DNA of 64,000 nucleotides, taken from Tausonia pullulans. Its lineage: Eukaryota > Basidiomycota > Tremellomycetes > Cystofilobasidiales > Mrakiaceae. Below, piece after piece: positions 45,764-57,315 of the stretch. How positions within the stretch are numbered: the stretch's first letter is position 1; every line of letters starts with the position of its first letter. The stretch lies in the NCBI GenBank assembly GCA_951802195.1, contig OX637630.1, positions 930,001 to 994,000 on the forward strand, given 5' to 3'. Position numbers and translations under genes: made by a program. A model generated the notes under the pieces. The model was not told the origin of the DNA. It was given only the letters and a program-made list of their open reading frames with translations, and did not search any database.

Positions 45764-48333
45764 TCAAAGCCTCTCCCCAACGAGTCCAGGCAGCAGCTCC
45801 AGCATCTCTGGCCGCAAATCATGCACCGTCTTCGCACCGAGGAGACGCATCCCGCTCTCGATCTCGTCCTTCAAGACTATACCATCACCGAGTCAGCGCG
45901 AGAACGAGCAGACGAAGAAGAAGACAAGGGAAAAGGGGGGGAAGAAGAAAGACGGACTCTGTTGGGCTCGCAGGATGCCTTCGTCACCATAGCATGTCTG
46001 GATGAGTGGATGAGTGGATGAGTGGATGCATGGGAGGATGAGGACTGGGTCGGCACACGGCCGCCTTCTATCGACTGTACTTGCCTGCGCGTAGATCATG
46101 GCCCTCCCCAGGCCGACACCTCGAGCTCCCAGGCAAAGGGCCTTCAGGACGCTAGTGGGAGATCAACATGTCAGCTGATTGGGCTAGATGTGGCCAGCTG
46201 TTGCTAGATACCCACTCGGTTCCCCTGCCAACGCCTCCGTCAATGTACACCTCAAACTCTGGGTCTTCTAAAAGCTTCGGCTGCTCCTTCCGGCAGCGAA
46301 CGAGCGTCGCGAGTGGGGGTGGGGCGTAGTCAAGTTGCCGACCCTGAAAGAGCAAAGAACATGTGTTAGAGGATTTCAATGCAAGACACAGTTGGATATC
46401 GCACGACTCACGCCGTGGTTGGAGAGGATGACACCCGCCGCACCGTGCTTCTTCGCAAGCGCAATGTCGTCGACGCATCCCAGGCCCTTGACAAGAACTG
46501 GCAGGCCTGGGGCGATCTTCTGGACCCAGGCGATGTCGCCCCAGCTGAGGTTGGCTGGAGAGTGCGGTAGTCGTGTTCAGCTGGAGTTCTGACTGAAAGG
46601 ATGGCTGACTGACCGTCATAGGTGCTGAAACTCTTGGATGCGAGACCAGCGTCCTTCTTGACGGCTCCTCCGGCAGCAGAGGGAGTGACACGCGAGTCGG
46701 CCTCTCGTTTCCCGAGCGCAACGACGTCGACCTGCGAGCATCACTTTCATCAGCTTCATCCATCACCCGCATGATCCAATCAACGCGTCAGACGTACAGT
46801 GATGAGAATAGCGTCCGCTCCAGCCTCGACCGCCTCCCTGATCCTCCGTTCACTCTCTTTCCGGTCCTGCCGAATGTAGAGCTGCCACCAGACGGGCGTC
46901 CTTACCCCTCCCTCGGTGATAAGGCGGTCTCGCTCAGCGAGGATCTCAGTGATGTGACAGGAGGAGCCAGAGGAGACCCCCTGCGGGATGCCAGTTTGGG
47001 CGCTTGCTCGGGTGAGGCTTTGATCGATCGAAGCACCGTCAGTGGCCAGAGGAATTGAAAAAGAAAACCTCAAAATTGAAAGGGATGGAACTGCTCACTT
47101 GAGTTCTCCCTCGGGATGCCCATTTTTCGTCTGTCCCGTCGGAGCCATGAAGACCGGGAAAGGCGTCTTGGTTTTGAAGAAGGTCGTCGAAGGATCTATC
47201 TCGGCGACAGGGACGTTGATTCTGGGCATAAAGCGGAGGTATTGGAAGGAATTCTTGGTCGAGTTGTAGGCTGGGTAGGTCGCGGGGGGGGAGGGGGGGG
47301 GGGGGGGGTCCATCAATCGCTGAACAGGCATCCAGGCAGCGAGGCATGGACTCACATGCCCCATCGTCCGCGAACGAAGAGAAGTATCTCCAAGCCCTCG
47401 AATCCTCCCCAAGCACCTCCCTCGCGAGCGTCTCGAACTCGCCTAGATTCAATACAAGCTCGGCGGGCGGCAAGGCGTCCCGCCGAGCGTCGACCTCGTC
47501 TTCGTCGTCCGAGGTCTTGACGACGTCGATGACGGTCGTCGGGTCCATGGGGCCGAGGAGGTCGAGGTGAGGGAGAGCCTTCTGGAGGGTACCGGCGGCG
47601 TGGAGGGTGTTGAAGAGGGCTCTATCAAGTTGGGTTGGTGAGCCATGTGCGCGCGCGCCTGGGTAGCTTGAGCCGAATGGGACTCACGAGATGTCCTTAC
47701 CGCCATTGTCGAGAATAACTTCGGCACCCCCGGGCTGTGTACACAAGAGCGTCAAGAATGCTCCACTCAACTTCATACCGAGTCGGACTGACGTGCTTGT
47801 CCAAGAATCCAGTCACACTGCGCGCAAACGTCAGCCTCTCCTCCACTCCAGCGACGCGCAAAACTCTCGGCTCTGGGACTCACTCATATACGCTCCCATC
47901 GACTACAACCCAGCAGCTCTGCCTCGAGGCATGCATCGCGATCTCGCTCCCGTGAATCCCGTTGCCCACCTCTTTCAGACGTTTCTTCTCGATGGCCGCT
48001 GAGGAGGAGGTGTCAAGGCAGATCGCCTCGCGCTGAGAGAGGACGCAGAGGACCGCCTATTCCATCATGCGATGCGCGAATTCAGTGAGCTTGGGTCTCT
48101 CAGAGTGATTGGTTAGGGAGGAAGAGACGCACCACTGAAGCGAGCGCCACCCCGCTCGCGACACTTGTCGTCCAAGATGAAGAGGAGGAGTGTCCTTGCC
48201 GTGCGACCGGTGAAAGCCGGGGAGGAAAGGAGCCGTGGATCCTCCGAACTGCTGGTGCTGTTCGAGAAGCCCGAAAGGATGGGGAGAGGTGACGAAGCAC
48301 TCGCTCAGCTCTGCTGCTTGAGGAGGCGAACAT
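45764..48333 (-). CDS. CYB2: L-lactate dehydrogenase (cytochrome b2), mitochondrial
   Basis: Flavocytochrome of the intermembrane space that oxidises L-lactate to pyruvate with cytochrome c as acceptor. The start ATG 48333 gives an Arg/Ser-rich presequence (MFASSSSRAERVLRHLSPSF, then RRIHGSF) followed after an intron by a short hydrophobic sorting segment (SVASGVALASVAVLCVL). The cytochrome b5 domain shows HASRQSCWVVVDGSVYDVTG and the heme ligand in FLDKHPGGAEVIL; the FMN domain shows YFSSFADDGAYN, PFPVFMAPTGQ, GIPQGVSSGSSC, PVWWQLYI, PVLVKGLGCVDDI, catalytic SNHGGRQLDY, the Gly-rich IDGGVGRGTD, and VLKALCLGARGVGLGRAMIY. The last exons read YGDEGILRAQQILKDEIESG and MRLLGAKTVHDLRPEM to the TGA at 45764-45766. 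The next-to-last stretch needs a GC-AG intron. Confidence 0.92.
46001..46028. repeat. 8-bp tandem repeat in a CYB2 intron
   Basis: Three and a half perfect copies of GATGAGTG on the plus strand, inside the GC-AG intron near the 3' end of CYB2, directly before its acceptor on the minus strand. Confidence 0.8.
47284..47308. repeat. G-rich tract in a CYB2 intron
   Basis: About 25 bp, G except for one A, on the plus strand; poly-C on the sense strand in an intron of the FMN-domain part of CYB2. Confidence 0.7.
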
Positions 48334-48854
48334 TGTGGTGAGAGTCAGAGGGGGAGCAAGCGAGCATGAGCCCAATGGGAGAGGAAGCAACGAAAGACCG
48401 ACGAACGGCTGTCGACGGAAGAGACCGGGCCGGAGGCCGCGAGCCGCGCCGAGAATTGTTATGTCGCAGTTCGCGCTCTCCTGTGTCTGCTTGAAGGCGC
48501 GTTGAAACATGTTGATGATTGAAGAGAAACAGAGAGATAGCGAGAATGAGAAAAAAATGGTATGGGATGCCGGACGGGGAGACGCTTGAAAGAAATTGGG
48601 GAAAAACTGAGAGAGCGAAAGATATCAGGAGAGATTAAGGAAGAGAGAGAGCAGAGGGGAATCGAGGTACAAAAGATGAAGATGATCCGCGACAAGCTAG
48701 GAGATCGAAGAAGGCAAAATTGGGCCAGCATGTGGCAGTGTCAGAGGAGATAGAAATGAAGCTAGGCGAGGATTTTCTGAAGGGAGAGCACGAGTCAGTG
48801 CCCATCGCCAGTTCGACTTCTTGTGAAGATGAAGAGTCTGCTCACTAGGGATCA
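48334..48854. other. intergenic region upstream of CYB2
   Basis: About 520 bp between the CYB2 start and the stop of the CRIB gene (both minus strand). Purine-rich on the plus strand around 48525-48670, so CT-rich relative to CYB2. No gene was seen. Confidence 0.5.
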
Positions 48855-51785
48855 TCACCAAGCCCGCCGCCGAGGCTGGTCCTCGTCTTCCTCCTTTTCT
48901 TCCTCCTCTTCATAGTCATCTCTTCGGCCATCACATGACTGATCGAATCTCGCTTCACTCTCGTTCCATCCTATCTCGCTCGACGTCGAGTTCAGGTTCT
49001 GCGTGGCTCTCAGGACGCCGAAACTGTCCTGGCTTCCCTGCCGGACGAAGAAAGAGTGCGCGGCCTCGTCGAGAGCGTTGGCGGCTTCGTCAACATCCGG
49101 ACTGAGACCTGCGGGGGCTTCTTCACCGGGCGAGAGCTGAGTAGGCGAAAAGAAGGCTGTCGAGGCGGAGCTCGCTCCACTTCTGATATCGAAGCCTCCA
49201 CCGACGGAGATGTTGAGCGGCTGGGGCCGGTTCGAGCGCGACATGGCTGATTGGGCGCCGCCGTTGAAGACGAAGGCGTGGGAGATGACGGCCTCCTCTT
49301 CCTCCGCCGAAGAGCTGAACGACGGCGCGAGCGAAGAAATGCGTGAGGTCGTCGTGAGGTTGGAGAGCCGAGAGGCCGTCGAGAGGCGCGAGCCCTGGGT
49401 CATGCTCGAGAGACGAGAACCCTGTGTCATGCTGGAGAGACGGGACCCTTGGGTCATGCTGGAGAACCGAGGGTCGCCGCCCCCGTTTCGCCGACGCGAG
49501 AGCGAGTCCGAGGACGAGTGCGAACGGGTGAGATCTGAGGGCGAAGGCGAGACGTGAAGATCTGGGACGTCGTCGTCCTCATCTGAGTAGACCGACACCG
49601 AGTCCCGCGACAACCGGGGAACACCATCCGACGGCGGGCCAAACTCCTCAAGGTCCGTTACGTCCGAGAGACCCGTCCGAGGTCGCCGGTCATCCCAATC
49701 TTGGGGACCATGGTCGTCGCTCGAGCCGGACGGTGCGACCTGCCCGTACCGCTCACGGGCGAGCTCTGACGCTTCGACGTCATCTTGAGAGGATGGAGAG
49801 GAAGGCTCAGGCTTGGTATGCGCCCCGAACGACGCCGAGGTCGGAAAGGGGCTGACGCTGGGCGTGAGCACCCCAAGCCTAGAGGAGGCGGGAATCTGGC
49901 GAGGCGAGGTTGAGAGAGCGAAGTCCGTTGGTGACTCGACATGACCCTCCGGAGTTGCAACGTGAGCGTCCGGGATGGGGCTGGAGACGCGCATAGATGA
50001 TCCGGATGGGCTAGAGGGAGCCCAGGCGGGAGAAGAAGTAGAAGGAGACCTGGACGACTGCCTGGGTGGAGGGCGGTATGAAGAGTGGAGGACTGAAGGA
50101 AGCTGTTTTGGAGACTGGGAATAAGCGGTCGATGGAGAGGGAGGGGTGATTGGAGGGGACTCGATGCGAAGCGAGGTCGATGAGCAGCTCTCCTTCAGCG
50201 AAGAAGTTGGGTGCCGCCGGCTGCTGTGCTCCTCCGGTGCCATGGGTGACCTCGATGACTCTTGATCTGGCGGAGGTGTAGCAGGCCCTACGGGAGGTTT
50301 GGGCGTTTGAGTGGCTTCATCTCCTCCTCCACCAAATGAGCTGAGCAGGCCAGACGCCCACTCGTCGCCGTCATCTGATACGCTCAGCCCGAGGCCACGG
50401 AAGTCTCGGATCTGGGCCGAGAGACGAGAGGACGATGACTGGACGGGGGAACACTTCTCCGGCGACTGCTTGTGATCCTCCGGGGGTGGCGGGGTGAGGA
50501 TTGGCGGCGGGGTGAGGATGGGCGCCGATGGTGGCGTCTGGGGGATCGGTGGCAAAGGACTTGTTGAGCCGGGTGCTTGGCGACGGATAGGAATATTCGT
50601 GATAGCAAGGCGCGAAGCCTGCGACTGGCACTTGAGCTTGGCCAGCCGAAAGATCTCCTCCGAGGGGAGACCTTGGGCCTGGCAGGCAGGGAGGGTGGCG
50701 TTCAAAACATCGTCAGACCAGCGATCGACCGACCCGACGCGAAAGAAATCAGTCGCGCGCGCTCTCAACGATCAACGCACCTTAAGAGTCTCAACCCATT
50801 CTCGCGGCAGGACGGCCAGCTCATCGCTATCGACGTGCAACTCGTGGTGGACGTTAAAGGGTAGGCCAATCGCCTCGTCCTCTCTCTCGCTCTGCTCGGT
50901 CGGGTGAACCATGGTGAAACCCTCCTCGGGGGTCGCGGACCAACCCTGCCGGCTCCACGTCGTGCCGGGCGTCGACGGCTGCGACTGCTCCATCGGCAGG
51001 CCACCCTCGGATCCTCCAAAAGACGTCGACCGCCGGAACGAGGTGAAGATCTTGGACATCTTGCGCTTGACGGGGGCAGGCCCCCTGGCAGTCGCTGTGC
51101 GCGTCGTGCCTTGCGGACCGTCGCCGTTCGCGAGAGAGACGAACGAGACCGGCTCCTCGCTCGTGTTCCACCCGCTTGGCGATGAGACGGATGACGAGAG
51201 CCCTGATCGATGGAGAAACATTGGGTTGACAGCGAGCGAATGCTCTGAGGGCGGGAGCAAGGCTGCCGAGGTTGAGGTTCCTCGCTTAGGGATCCAGCTC
51301 TTCTTGCCCCTGGGCGAGCCGACGACGGCGGCGGGTCGTCCGCCGCCGCCGTCGTAAGGCGACCGGCCACTGATGGCCGAGAGAGGGGTGTCCGGTGGGC
51401 CAGGACTCGCTTGGGAAGGGTACGCCGACGACGGGGACTCGGATTGGTGGTGCTGGTCCATCTCGAGCTCGACGAGTGCCGGCGAGTTTGGGCCTCCTTC
51501 GAGCGAGCGCGACGACGTGAACGAATACGCCTTGCCGCCGAACGACGCAGGCAAGGGCAATCTCGAGATGGACGCCGAGCTCATCGAGTGGCTCGAGCCC
51601 ATGCGGACACGAGGGTCAGTGTACGGCGGCTGCTGCTGGCCGTCGCGGTCGCGGTCCCAACTGTCAGCGGCCCCCTTGGCTGGCGTAGGAGGAGGCATAT
51701 CGGTCGAGACGCTCCGGAGGAAACGCGAGAGCCGGGAGCCCTTGGACGTCGACGACGACGACGGCGGAAGGGAAAGCGTCGCCAT
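48855..51785 (-). CDS. CRIB (p21-Rho-binding) domain protein without kinase domain
   Basis: A probable Cdc42/Rac effector. Start ATG at 51785 (MATLSLPPSSSSTSKGSRLS). The first exon holds a disordered Ser/Pro-rich region, a basic patch (VKRKMSKIFTSFRRSTSF, about residues 265-282) and then a CRIB/PBD segment: IGLPFNVHHELHVD followed by LAVLPREWVETLK. An intron (about 50779-50688) joins ETLK to AQGLPSEEIFRLAKLK, matching the continuation seen in PAK/Ste20-type domains. The remaining roughly 600 residues are Ser/Pro-rich with three copies of a nine-residue repeat (SSMTQGSRL) and an acidic C-terminus ending QPRRRAW at TGA 48855-48857. No protein kinase motif is present before the next gene. The layout recalls Gic1/Gic2-type effectors, but orthology is not claimed. 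Confidence 0.8.
49381..49461. repeat. 27-bp coding tandem repeat in the CRIB protein
   Basis: Three imperfect 27-bp units, in phase with the codons, encode three copies of SSMTQGSRL in the minus-strand CRIB protein. Copies differ at several third positions, so the expansion is not brand new. Confidence 0.8.
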
Positions 51786-52387
51786 CGACGCAGTCCCAAA
51801 CAGATGAGGTCGGCGGAGGGAGTGTAGAGAGTAAGTGGGAGAGGAGGAGCAGGCGGCGGCACCCACGAGGGGAAGGTTGCGTTGATGGTCGGAAGTCGAC
51901 TGCTCGGGACCCGACGCTAGGGGCTTCTTTGCCTGAACGGAGTGTGCAGGGAGCGATAGACGGTGTGGGGGAGAAAGAGCGACGAACGACGGCGGGGCAG
52001 AAATAAGGGGGCAGAGAAGTAGAAGGGGGAAGATGCCTGCGCGCTCCTCACTCGTTCTCCTCTGTTTCATCTCGGAGCACGCATGTATACAGTCCCCCCT
52101 CGCTGTAGCGCTCCTCCTAGATCCACCCCGCGCCTGCAGTCCCATCGGGTCCGACATCTTACCCCCTCGTCGTACAGATCGACCCAGTCTCCGTTCCTTC
52201 TACCTTTTTGGTTCTCCAGCTTGCCAACAGCGAACGACGCGCGAGCCGACAGGGGGTCTCCGCTTTCCTCTCTGCCGTCCTTCCAACGCACGCGAACAGT
52301 CGGGCGTCCTCCGGGACATCCTGAGCGTCACCTTGAACCTCGCTCGGTCGCCTTCTTCCATCGGCGTCGCCCTCCAACTGGTCTTGC
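51786..52387. other. divergent intergenic region, CRIB gene and AP endonuclease-like gene
   Basis: About 600 bp between two starts facing away from each other, with C/T-rich sequence on both sides. No specific motif was recognised. It may contain a 5' exon of the nuclease gene. Confidence 0.45.
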
Positions 52388-54402
52388 ATGCCTCGTCTGC
52401 CCCTCCAACTCGGTCCCCACCTCCTCATCCCAAACGTGCCTATGGCGAGGCTGCAGCAAACTCGCCGGCCTCCTCTGCTGCCACCGGTGCACGCGTTCAC
52501 GCCTCCTGCTTCTTCTACCGCCGAGGCTGGCGGTCCTTCAAGCAGCAGCAGCAGCGACATCCGGAAGCATCGCCGCCGTCGTAGTAGCAATGAGATGTCA
52601 GCCAAAACTCCCCACAAGCTCGCCCATGCTCCTCCTCCGACTCTGGCTCCTCCTCCACATCGTCGAAAGAAGCGGGCGTGTGCAGGCCGATCTCCCGCCA
52701 CCTCCCATCTCGCCAACATTGACCCCAAAGGCGTCTTCTTTGCCTCCCCTTCTGCGGCGCAGTCGAAGACAACGCCGAAGCCCAAGCTGACGCGAGCCAA
52801 GAGGCTGCCACCCCCGCCTGGCGCTTTACTACCTCTACCGACTTCCTCTGCCCTCCCTTCATCCGACAAGAAGAAGGGACTCACTATCTTGACATACAAT
52901 GTCGCCGGTTTCAAGAGTCTTACGAGCCCGGCCAAGGTCAAGGTATGTTCCCAAGTCTCGAACGGTCGCTGCCTCGACGCGACTCACCTGCCGAAGCGTT
53001 GTTCCACGGCCAGGGCTATTTCAACGATCTCCGACGACATCAGCCGGACCTCCTCCTTATTCAGGAGCACAATCGCTTTCCCCATTCCCCCTTCGACATG
53101 AAGCCCTATAGAGCGATGGGCCTCCACCACGCTTATTGGGATTATTCCGGAATCCACGTGAGTCGAGAACGAGCGCGTCGTCATCATCGATAGGTGCGTG
53201 TTCCTGACATTATTCCATGCAACATAGAATTACTGGGGCTGCGTTACCTTCACAAAGAAGCAGCCGAAAAGCGTCGTGTTGGGCTCCGAGGCCTCGAAAG
53301 ACTTTCCGGGCCGGCTGGTCGCCCTGGAATATGACGAGGTTGGTTTTCTCTTCCTCAAGTGCTCCTCGTGAGGAAGATTTGCGTGCCTGGTTGATTTTTG
53401 ATTTGCTTCCCCAGTTCTACATCGTCAACACCTACCTACCTTACGCTGGGCATCGTCTCACCGGGTGCAAGGTGAGTATCCCTCGTTTATCGTCTGCCTC
53501 AGGGTGAATCCTGATCAGTCGCTTTCGCCAGAGAATGCCCAACAAGCTCTCCTACCTTAAAAGCCTTACGACGCTTCTCCGCGAGTTTGACGCACGAAAG
53601 TGAGCCTTTGACAAGGTAGTGAGGTGTCAACCGCAGCTAATGATCTGTTCTCGATTCGGCAGGCCTGTGATCTGGTGAATCGTAGCGGTGCTCTTGTGTG
53701 TCTGCGCACCATTTGCTGAACACCCCCCTCCTCCCCCTTTTCCCGGCCCTATTCGCATCAGGGGAGGCGATATGAACGTCCGCCTCGACTCCGTCTGTCC
53801 CAGACCCTTGATCCCAAAGGACATTTCCACGGGGAATTACTCCAAGTCCGTCTCCCTTGCTGCCTCTCCTTCCCCCCCCCCACCTCCGCCCCTTCCTCGT
53901 CCTGACTTCAAGTTACAGCGAGGAGATCACCGCGTTTCATAACGTCCTCTCTTCGCCCGTCCCCTCTAAACCCTTTGTCGATGCCTACATCCACTGCCAC
54001 CCACTCCCTGCTGGTGAGAATGGAGAAGCTGGAGCCGGTCGCTTGGCTGCGGAGAAGGACCAGAGTCGGCATACGAGGAAGGATGGGTTTGATGGGAAGA
54101 GTGAGCTCGTTCGTCTTTCGTTCTTCGGCGAGGAGAATGCTGATTCGTTGGCCTCCGTGCGTTCAGACTCCCTCCCCGGCCAAGGCTCCAGACTCGACAC
54201 GTTCATTGTCTCGGAACGGCTGCTGGAGCAGGTGGAGAGCATCGAGATTGACCAGAAGGCGTCTAAGCGGTCGTCGGACCACTACCCGGTAGTGAGTAGC
54301 TCATTCTCTTGCATCGTTGGGATAACCCGCTGACGTCTGTCTCGCGGACTTGAATGGAAGGTCTTGAAGCTGAAGCCACACGGCCATGCGTCTGGCTGCT
54401 GA
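52388..54402 (+). CDS. ExoIII-type AP endonuclease-like EEP nuclease
   Basis: Member of the endonuclease/exonuclease/phosphatase superfamily nearest to exonuclease III/AP endonucleases (base-excision repair). The N-terminal about 160 residues are low-complexity, basic and Pro-rich. Catalytic blocks in order: GLTILTYNVAGFK (Asn), DLLLIQEHN (metal-binding Glu), YSGIHNYWGCVTFTKKQP, FYIVNTYLPYAGHRL, GGDMNVRLD (Asp/Asn), SRLDTFIVSERLL and SSDHYPVVLKLKP (Asp-His pair). These residues are the EEP active site. The final intron rejoins PV to VLKLKPHGHASGC; stop TGA 54400-54402. No GRF zinc finger of the Apn2 type was seen. The first intron (about 52943-52996) is uncertain: the strong GTATGT donor does not keep phase, while weaker GTTCCC or GTCTTA donors do. 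Start chosen as the first ATG of the open frame; Met at about 52594 is an alternative. Confidence 0.78.
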
Positions 54403-54974
54403 AGAGGAGTAGCCCTGCGGGGAAGACTGAAGGAGGGACCTGGAAGGACAGGGAGCGCCACAGACACGCTGGACGCAACGCAGCTTTGGCTTTGCGCCCC
54501 AGGTGGTTTCGCGAGACTGCACGGCCGCCCCCCCAAGAAGGCCTTCGCAAAAGCCAACCTCCAAGCCCACGGATTTGACCCAGGGGACGCTGTGTGTGCT
54601 CGCCCCGTGGTCGGTTGGACAGGTCGCCTCACGGCGTTGGAGAGGACCATGCGGCCGTCGAAGTGTCGTCATGCCATGTCATGCAGAGTGCGAAACAGCC
54701 TATGAGAGAGAAAGAGAGCGCATCCGGTCCGGTCGAGCCCCGAAGCCCTGGCGGCCTCATGGAGACAAGGGTAGCTCGAGAGTGACCTCACGGGAAGCCT
54801 TCGGTCGCTCTTCGGCGAAGGGAAGCGAGCGAGGCTTGCGACAAGGCCAGAGCGTGCGCGGCGAGGAAACAGGCTGGACGCGTCTTCGCTCGCTCTCTCC
54901 TCCACCCTAGCTCGATTCGCTCACCTCGGTTCGACGTCCTTCCGCCGCCTCGCTAGCCTTCCTCCGCACCACCA
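54403..54974. other. intergenic region
   Basis: About 570 bp between the EEP nuclease gene and the Ser/Pro-rich gene, both plus strand. Open frames here show no conserved features. The last part before 54975 is CT-rich. Confidence 0.45.
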
Positions 54975-57034
54975 ATGCCCGCCGCCGCCCTTTCAGCCCC
55001 CAAGGGCCGCGTCGCTCTCATCTTCCCCGCCCGCCGCTCGTCCGAGCCGACAACACCGCTCTCGGCATGGGCCGTCTTCCCGGCAGACTACCACTCCAGC
55101 CGGCGCTCGCTCAGCAGCAGCAGCGCCCTCCGCTCGAGGAGCGCTTCCCCGGGAAGGTCTCACCAGGAGGCGGTCTCCAGGTCTCCTGCCAGCTCGACGA
55201 CGACCACGAGCACCGAGGGCAGGGGGACGGCGACTCGCCGGGCTGCCGGAGGGGTCACTGACGTCCGCAGGATCCTCGACGACTGTGAGTTGCCTCTCTC
55301 TCGCTCTCTCCCCGACCTTCTCGCCGCTTGTCTTCTGTCGAAGGAGGGTCGGCCTTCTCTAGGTGCTCTGGAGCGAACCGTCGGCCAGCTGGCTGGGACG
55401 AGCCTCGCGCTTTTTCCAGGTGTTGACGGGACGTTGGAAGCAGGAGCGCGTGAAAGGGGAGCGGAGAAGGCGTGTTGCTCTTCCCTCCTCTTGGCTCGCC
55501 TCCACCTATGAGGGTCCAGGGCGGGAACTATGGGCTGGTCTTACTCAACGGAGCCCCTGGACGCGTCGAGCTGCTACATGCTGCTCGTGCAGAGGGTCGG
55601 GAACGTCTCATTCCCTCTTCCCCCTCCTCATGCGACTGCCCTGTCGCGCGCCTCCTTCCCTGCCCTCGTCCCGCCTCTCCTCGCCCGCCCGCGGTCTTTT
55701 CCCCAAGCACGTCGTCGTCTTCTTCTTCGCCCCCTTTCTTCCTCCCAGCGTGTCCTTCCCCACTCGGTCCCCCTCTGCTCGTCTTTCTCCCTTCGTCCGG
55801 CTTGTCCTTCCCGCCTGTCTGAACAAGGCAGCGCGCACCGGCCGGCGCCGGACGGGCCATTCTCCCGCCGGCCTTTCACCCGCCGGCCGCCGCCTGAGCC
55901 AACGCCCCTTCCCTCTGTCTCGTCGCGCCGTCGCCGCCGGGCAGCGCGCGCACGGCCCTCCTCATTAACCCGGCCGGCCGAGGCCTTCTCGCGCGCGCCT
56001 GTCTATCCTGTCACTTTCTCGTTCATGACTCACCCCCTTCTTCTTCAGGCCTCTCCGCCTCGGACCTCGTCCCCATCTCCAACGACCGCTATGTCGCTCC
56101 TCTCGGAGAAGCACTCACGTCCGCGGCTCAGGCGTCGCTCTTCCCCTCGGCGCCGCCCATGCAGACCCGGACGGGCGGAAGGTCGGCAGCGGCGGCGGCG
56201 GCGGCTGCCGCTTCCTCTTCGTCGCCGTCGTCGTACACGGGCCCCAAGGTGAGGTCGGGAGCGAGCAGCAGCAAGCCGCATGGAGGAAGCCAGCGCCACC
56301 CCTATGCGAGGTCGGCCGCGCGCGCTACCACGCCGGCGGCCTCGTCGTTCTCGGTCGCTTCGTCTCGGGCAACTACTCCCGCCGTCGCCACCGGAAAACC
56401 CACGTCCAGCGCAGGAGGGGGCAAGCGTCGTCGCAAAGCCGTCACGACCGCTCTGCCGTCGCCGCCCCCTTCGCCTCCGACCTTCCCCATCCACTCCCGT
56501 CCGGCGACCCCTTCCTTTGCCCCCTCCACCCCGGCCGCTGCCACAGCTACCCCGGTCATCACCCTTCCGAAACTACCTAACGCCGTTCGACGACGCAGCG
56601 CGCTCTCAACGGAGTTGGTGCTGCCCGGCTCCATGAGCAGCCCGCCGCCGGAGGACACACCGATGGAGGGGGTTAGCTCGACGGCGTCTCAACCGACAGC
56701 CTCGGCCGTCCTTCCTCTCCCTTCTTGTATTCCCTCTGTGCTCCCCGCCCCCTTCTCTTCCACCTCCACCCCGGCCACAACCATCTCCCCTACCCCTGCG
56801 CCGTTACCGGCCGTCCTCCCTACCCCCACCGCCGACTCCCAAACCCTGATCGACATCGACACCACGGTCTCCATCTCTCCTCCGCCACCAACGCACCACC
56901 ACCAGCACCAGTCGATTTCGCTCACCTCCTCCGCTTCGTCCTTCACTCCTTCTGCGCATGAGACCACGACGGGCTTCGCTGCTGCCGAGCGGTCGAACGC
57001 GGCGAGGCGGATGGCGGGAACCGTGGCTGTCTGA
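54975..57034 (+). CDS. Ser/Pro/Ala-rich protein, unrecognised, with a 764-nt intron
   Basis: Not recognised. Two exons, 54975-55284 and 56049-57034, join in phase so that RRILDDC continues as LSASDLVPISNDRYVAPLGE, giving a 431-residue protein. The region around the junction (DVRRILDDCLSASDLVPISN) looks like the only folded, possibly conserved segment; the remainder is Ser/Ala/Pro-rich with polyalanine, a short basic patch (GGGKRRRKA) that could be a nuclear signal, a TLPKLPNAVRRRSALSTELV segment and Pro/His runs. It ends RRMAGTVAV at TGA 57032-57034. The intron is about ten times longer than usual here and C/T-rich. Reading straight through the donor gives a 178-residue alternative product (stop near 55511). 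Convergent with BET5. Confidence 0.65.
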
Positions 57035-57076
57035 GGTGTCGCACTCGCTGAGATGGGATGGCACCGGAGAGGAGGA

Positions 57077-57090
57077 GGGGGGGGGGGGGG
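57077..57090. repeat. G homopolymer after the Ser/Pro-rich gene
   Basis: Fourteen consecutive G residues in the short convergent spacer between 57034 and the BET5 stop at 57316; here not inside an intron. Confidence 0.7.
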
Positions 57091-57315
57091 AACCGGAGAA
57101 GGGTAGAGGGGAGAAAGTCGACTTGCGTAGAAAACTCACCAACCAACCAGTATCATTTCCTTTCCGTGTTTTTCCTCTTTCCTTCCTACCCCCTTCCGCT
57201 TCCTGGTGACCCAAACCAATTCACAAGCACTTTTCATGGTCCCACTGAGACTCACGCGGTCTCGCGCGAGAGGAGAAGCCAGATCGAACCAACCCATCCA
57301 TCGACGAATCCCACA

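Noticed and set aside
54403-54974. Open frames between the nuclease and Ser/Pro-rich gene
   Set aside because: High GC gives long chance frames; none shows conserved motifs or linkable exons.
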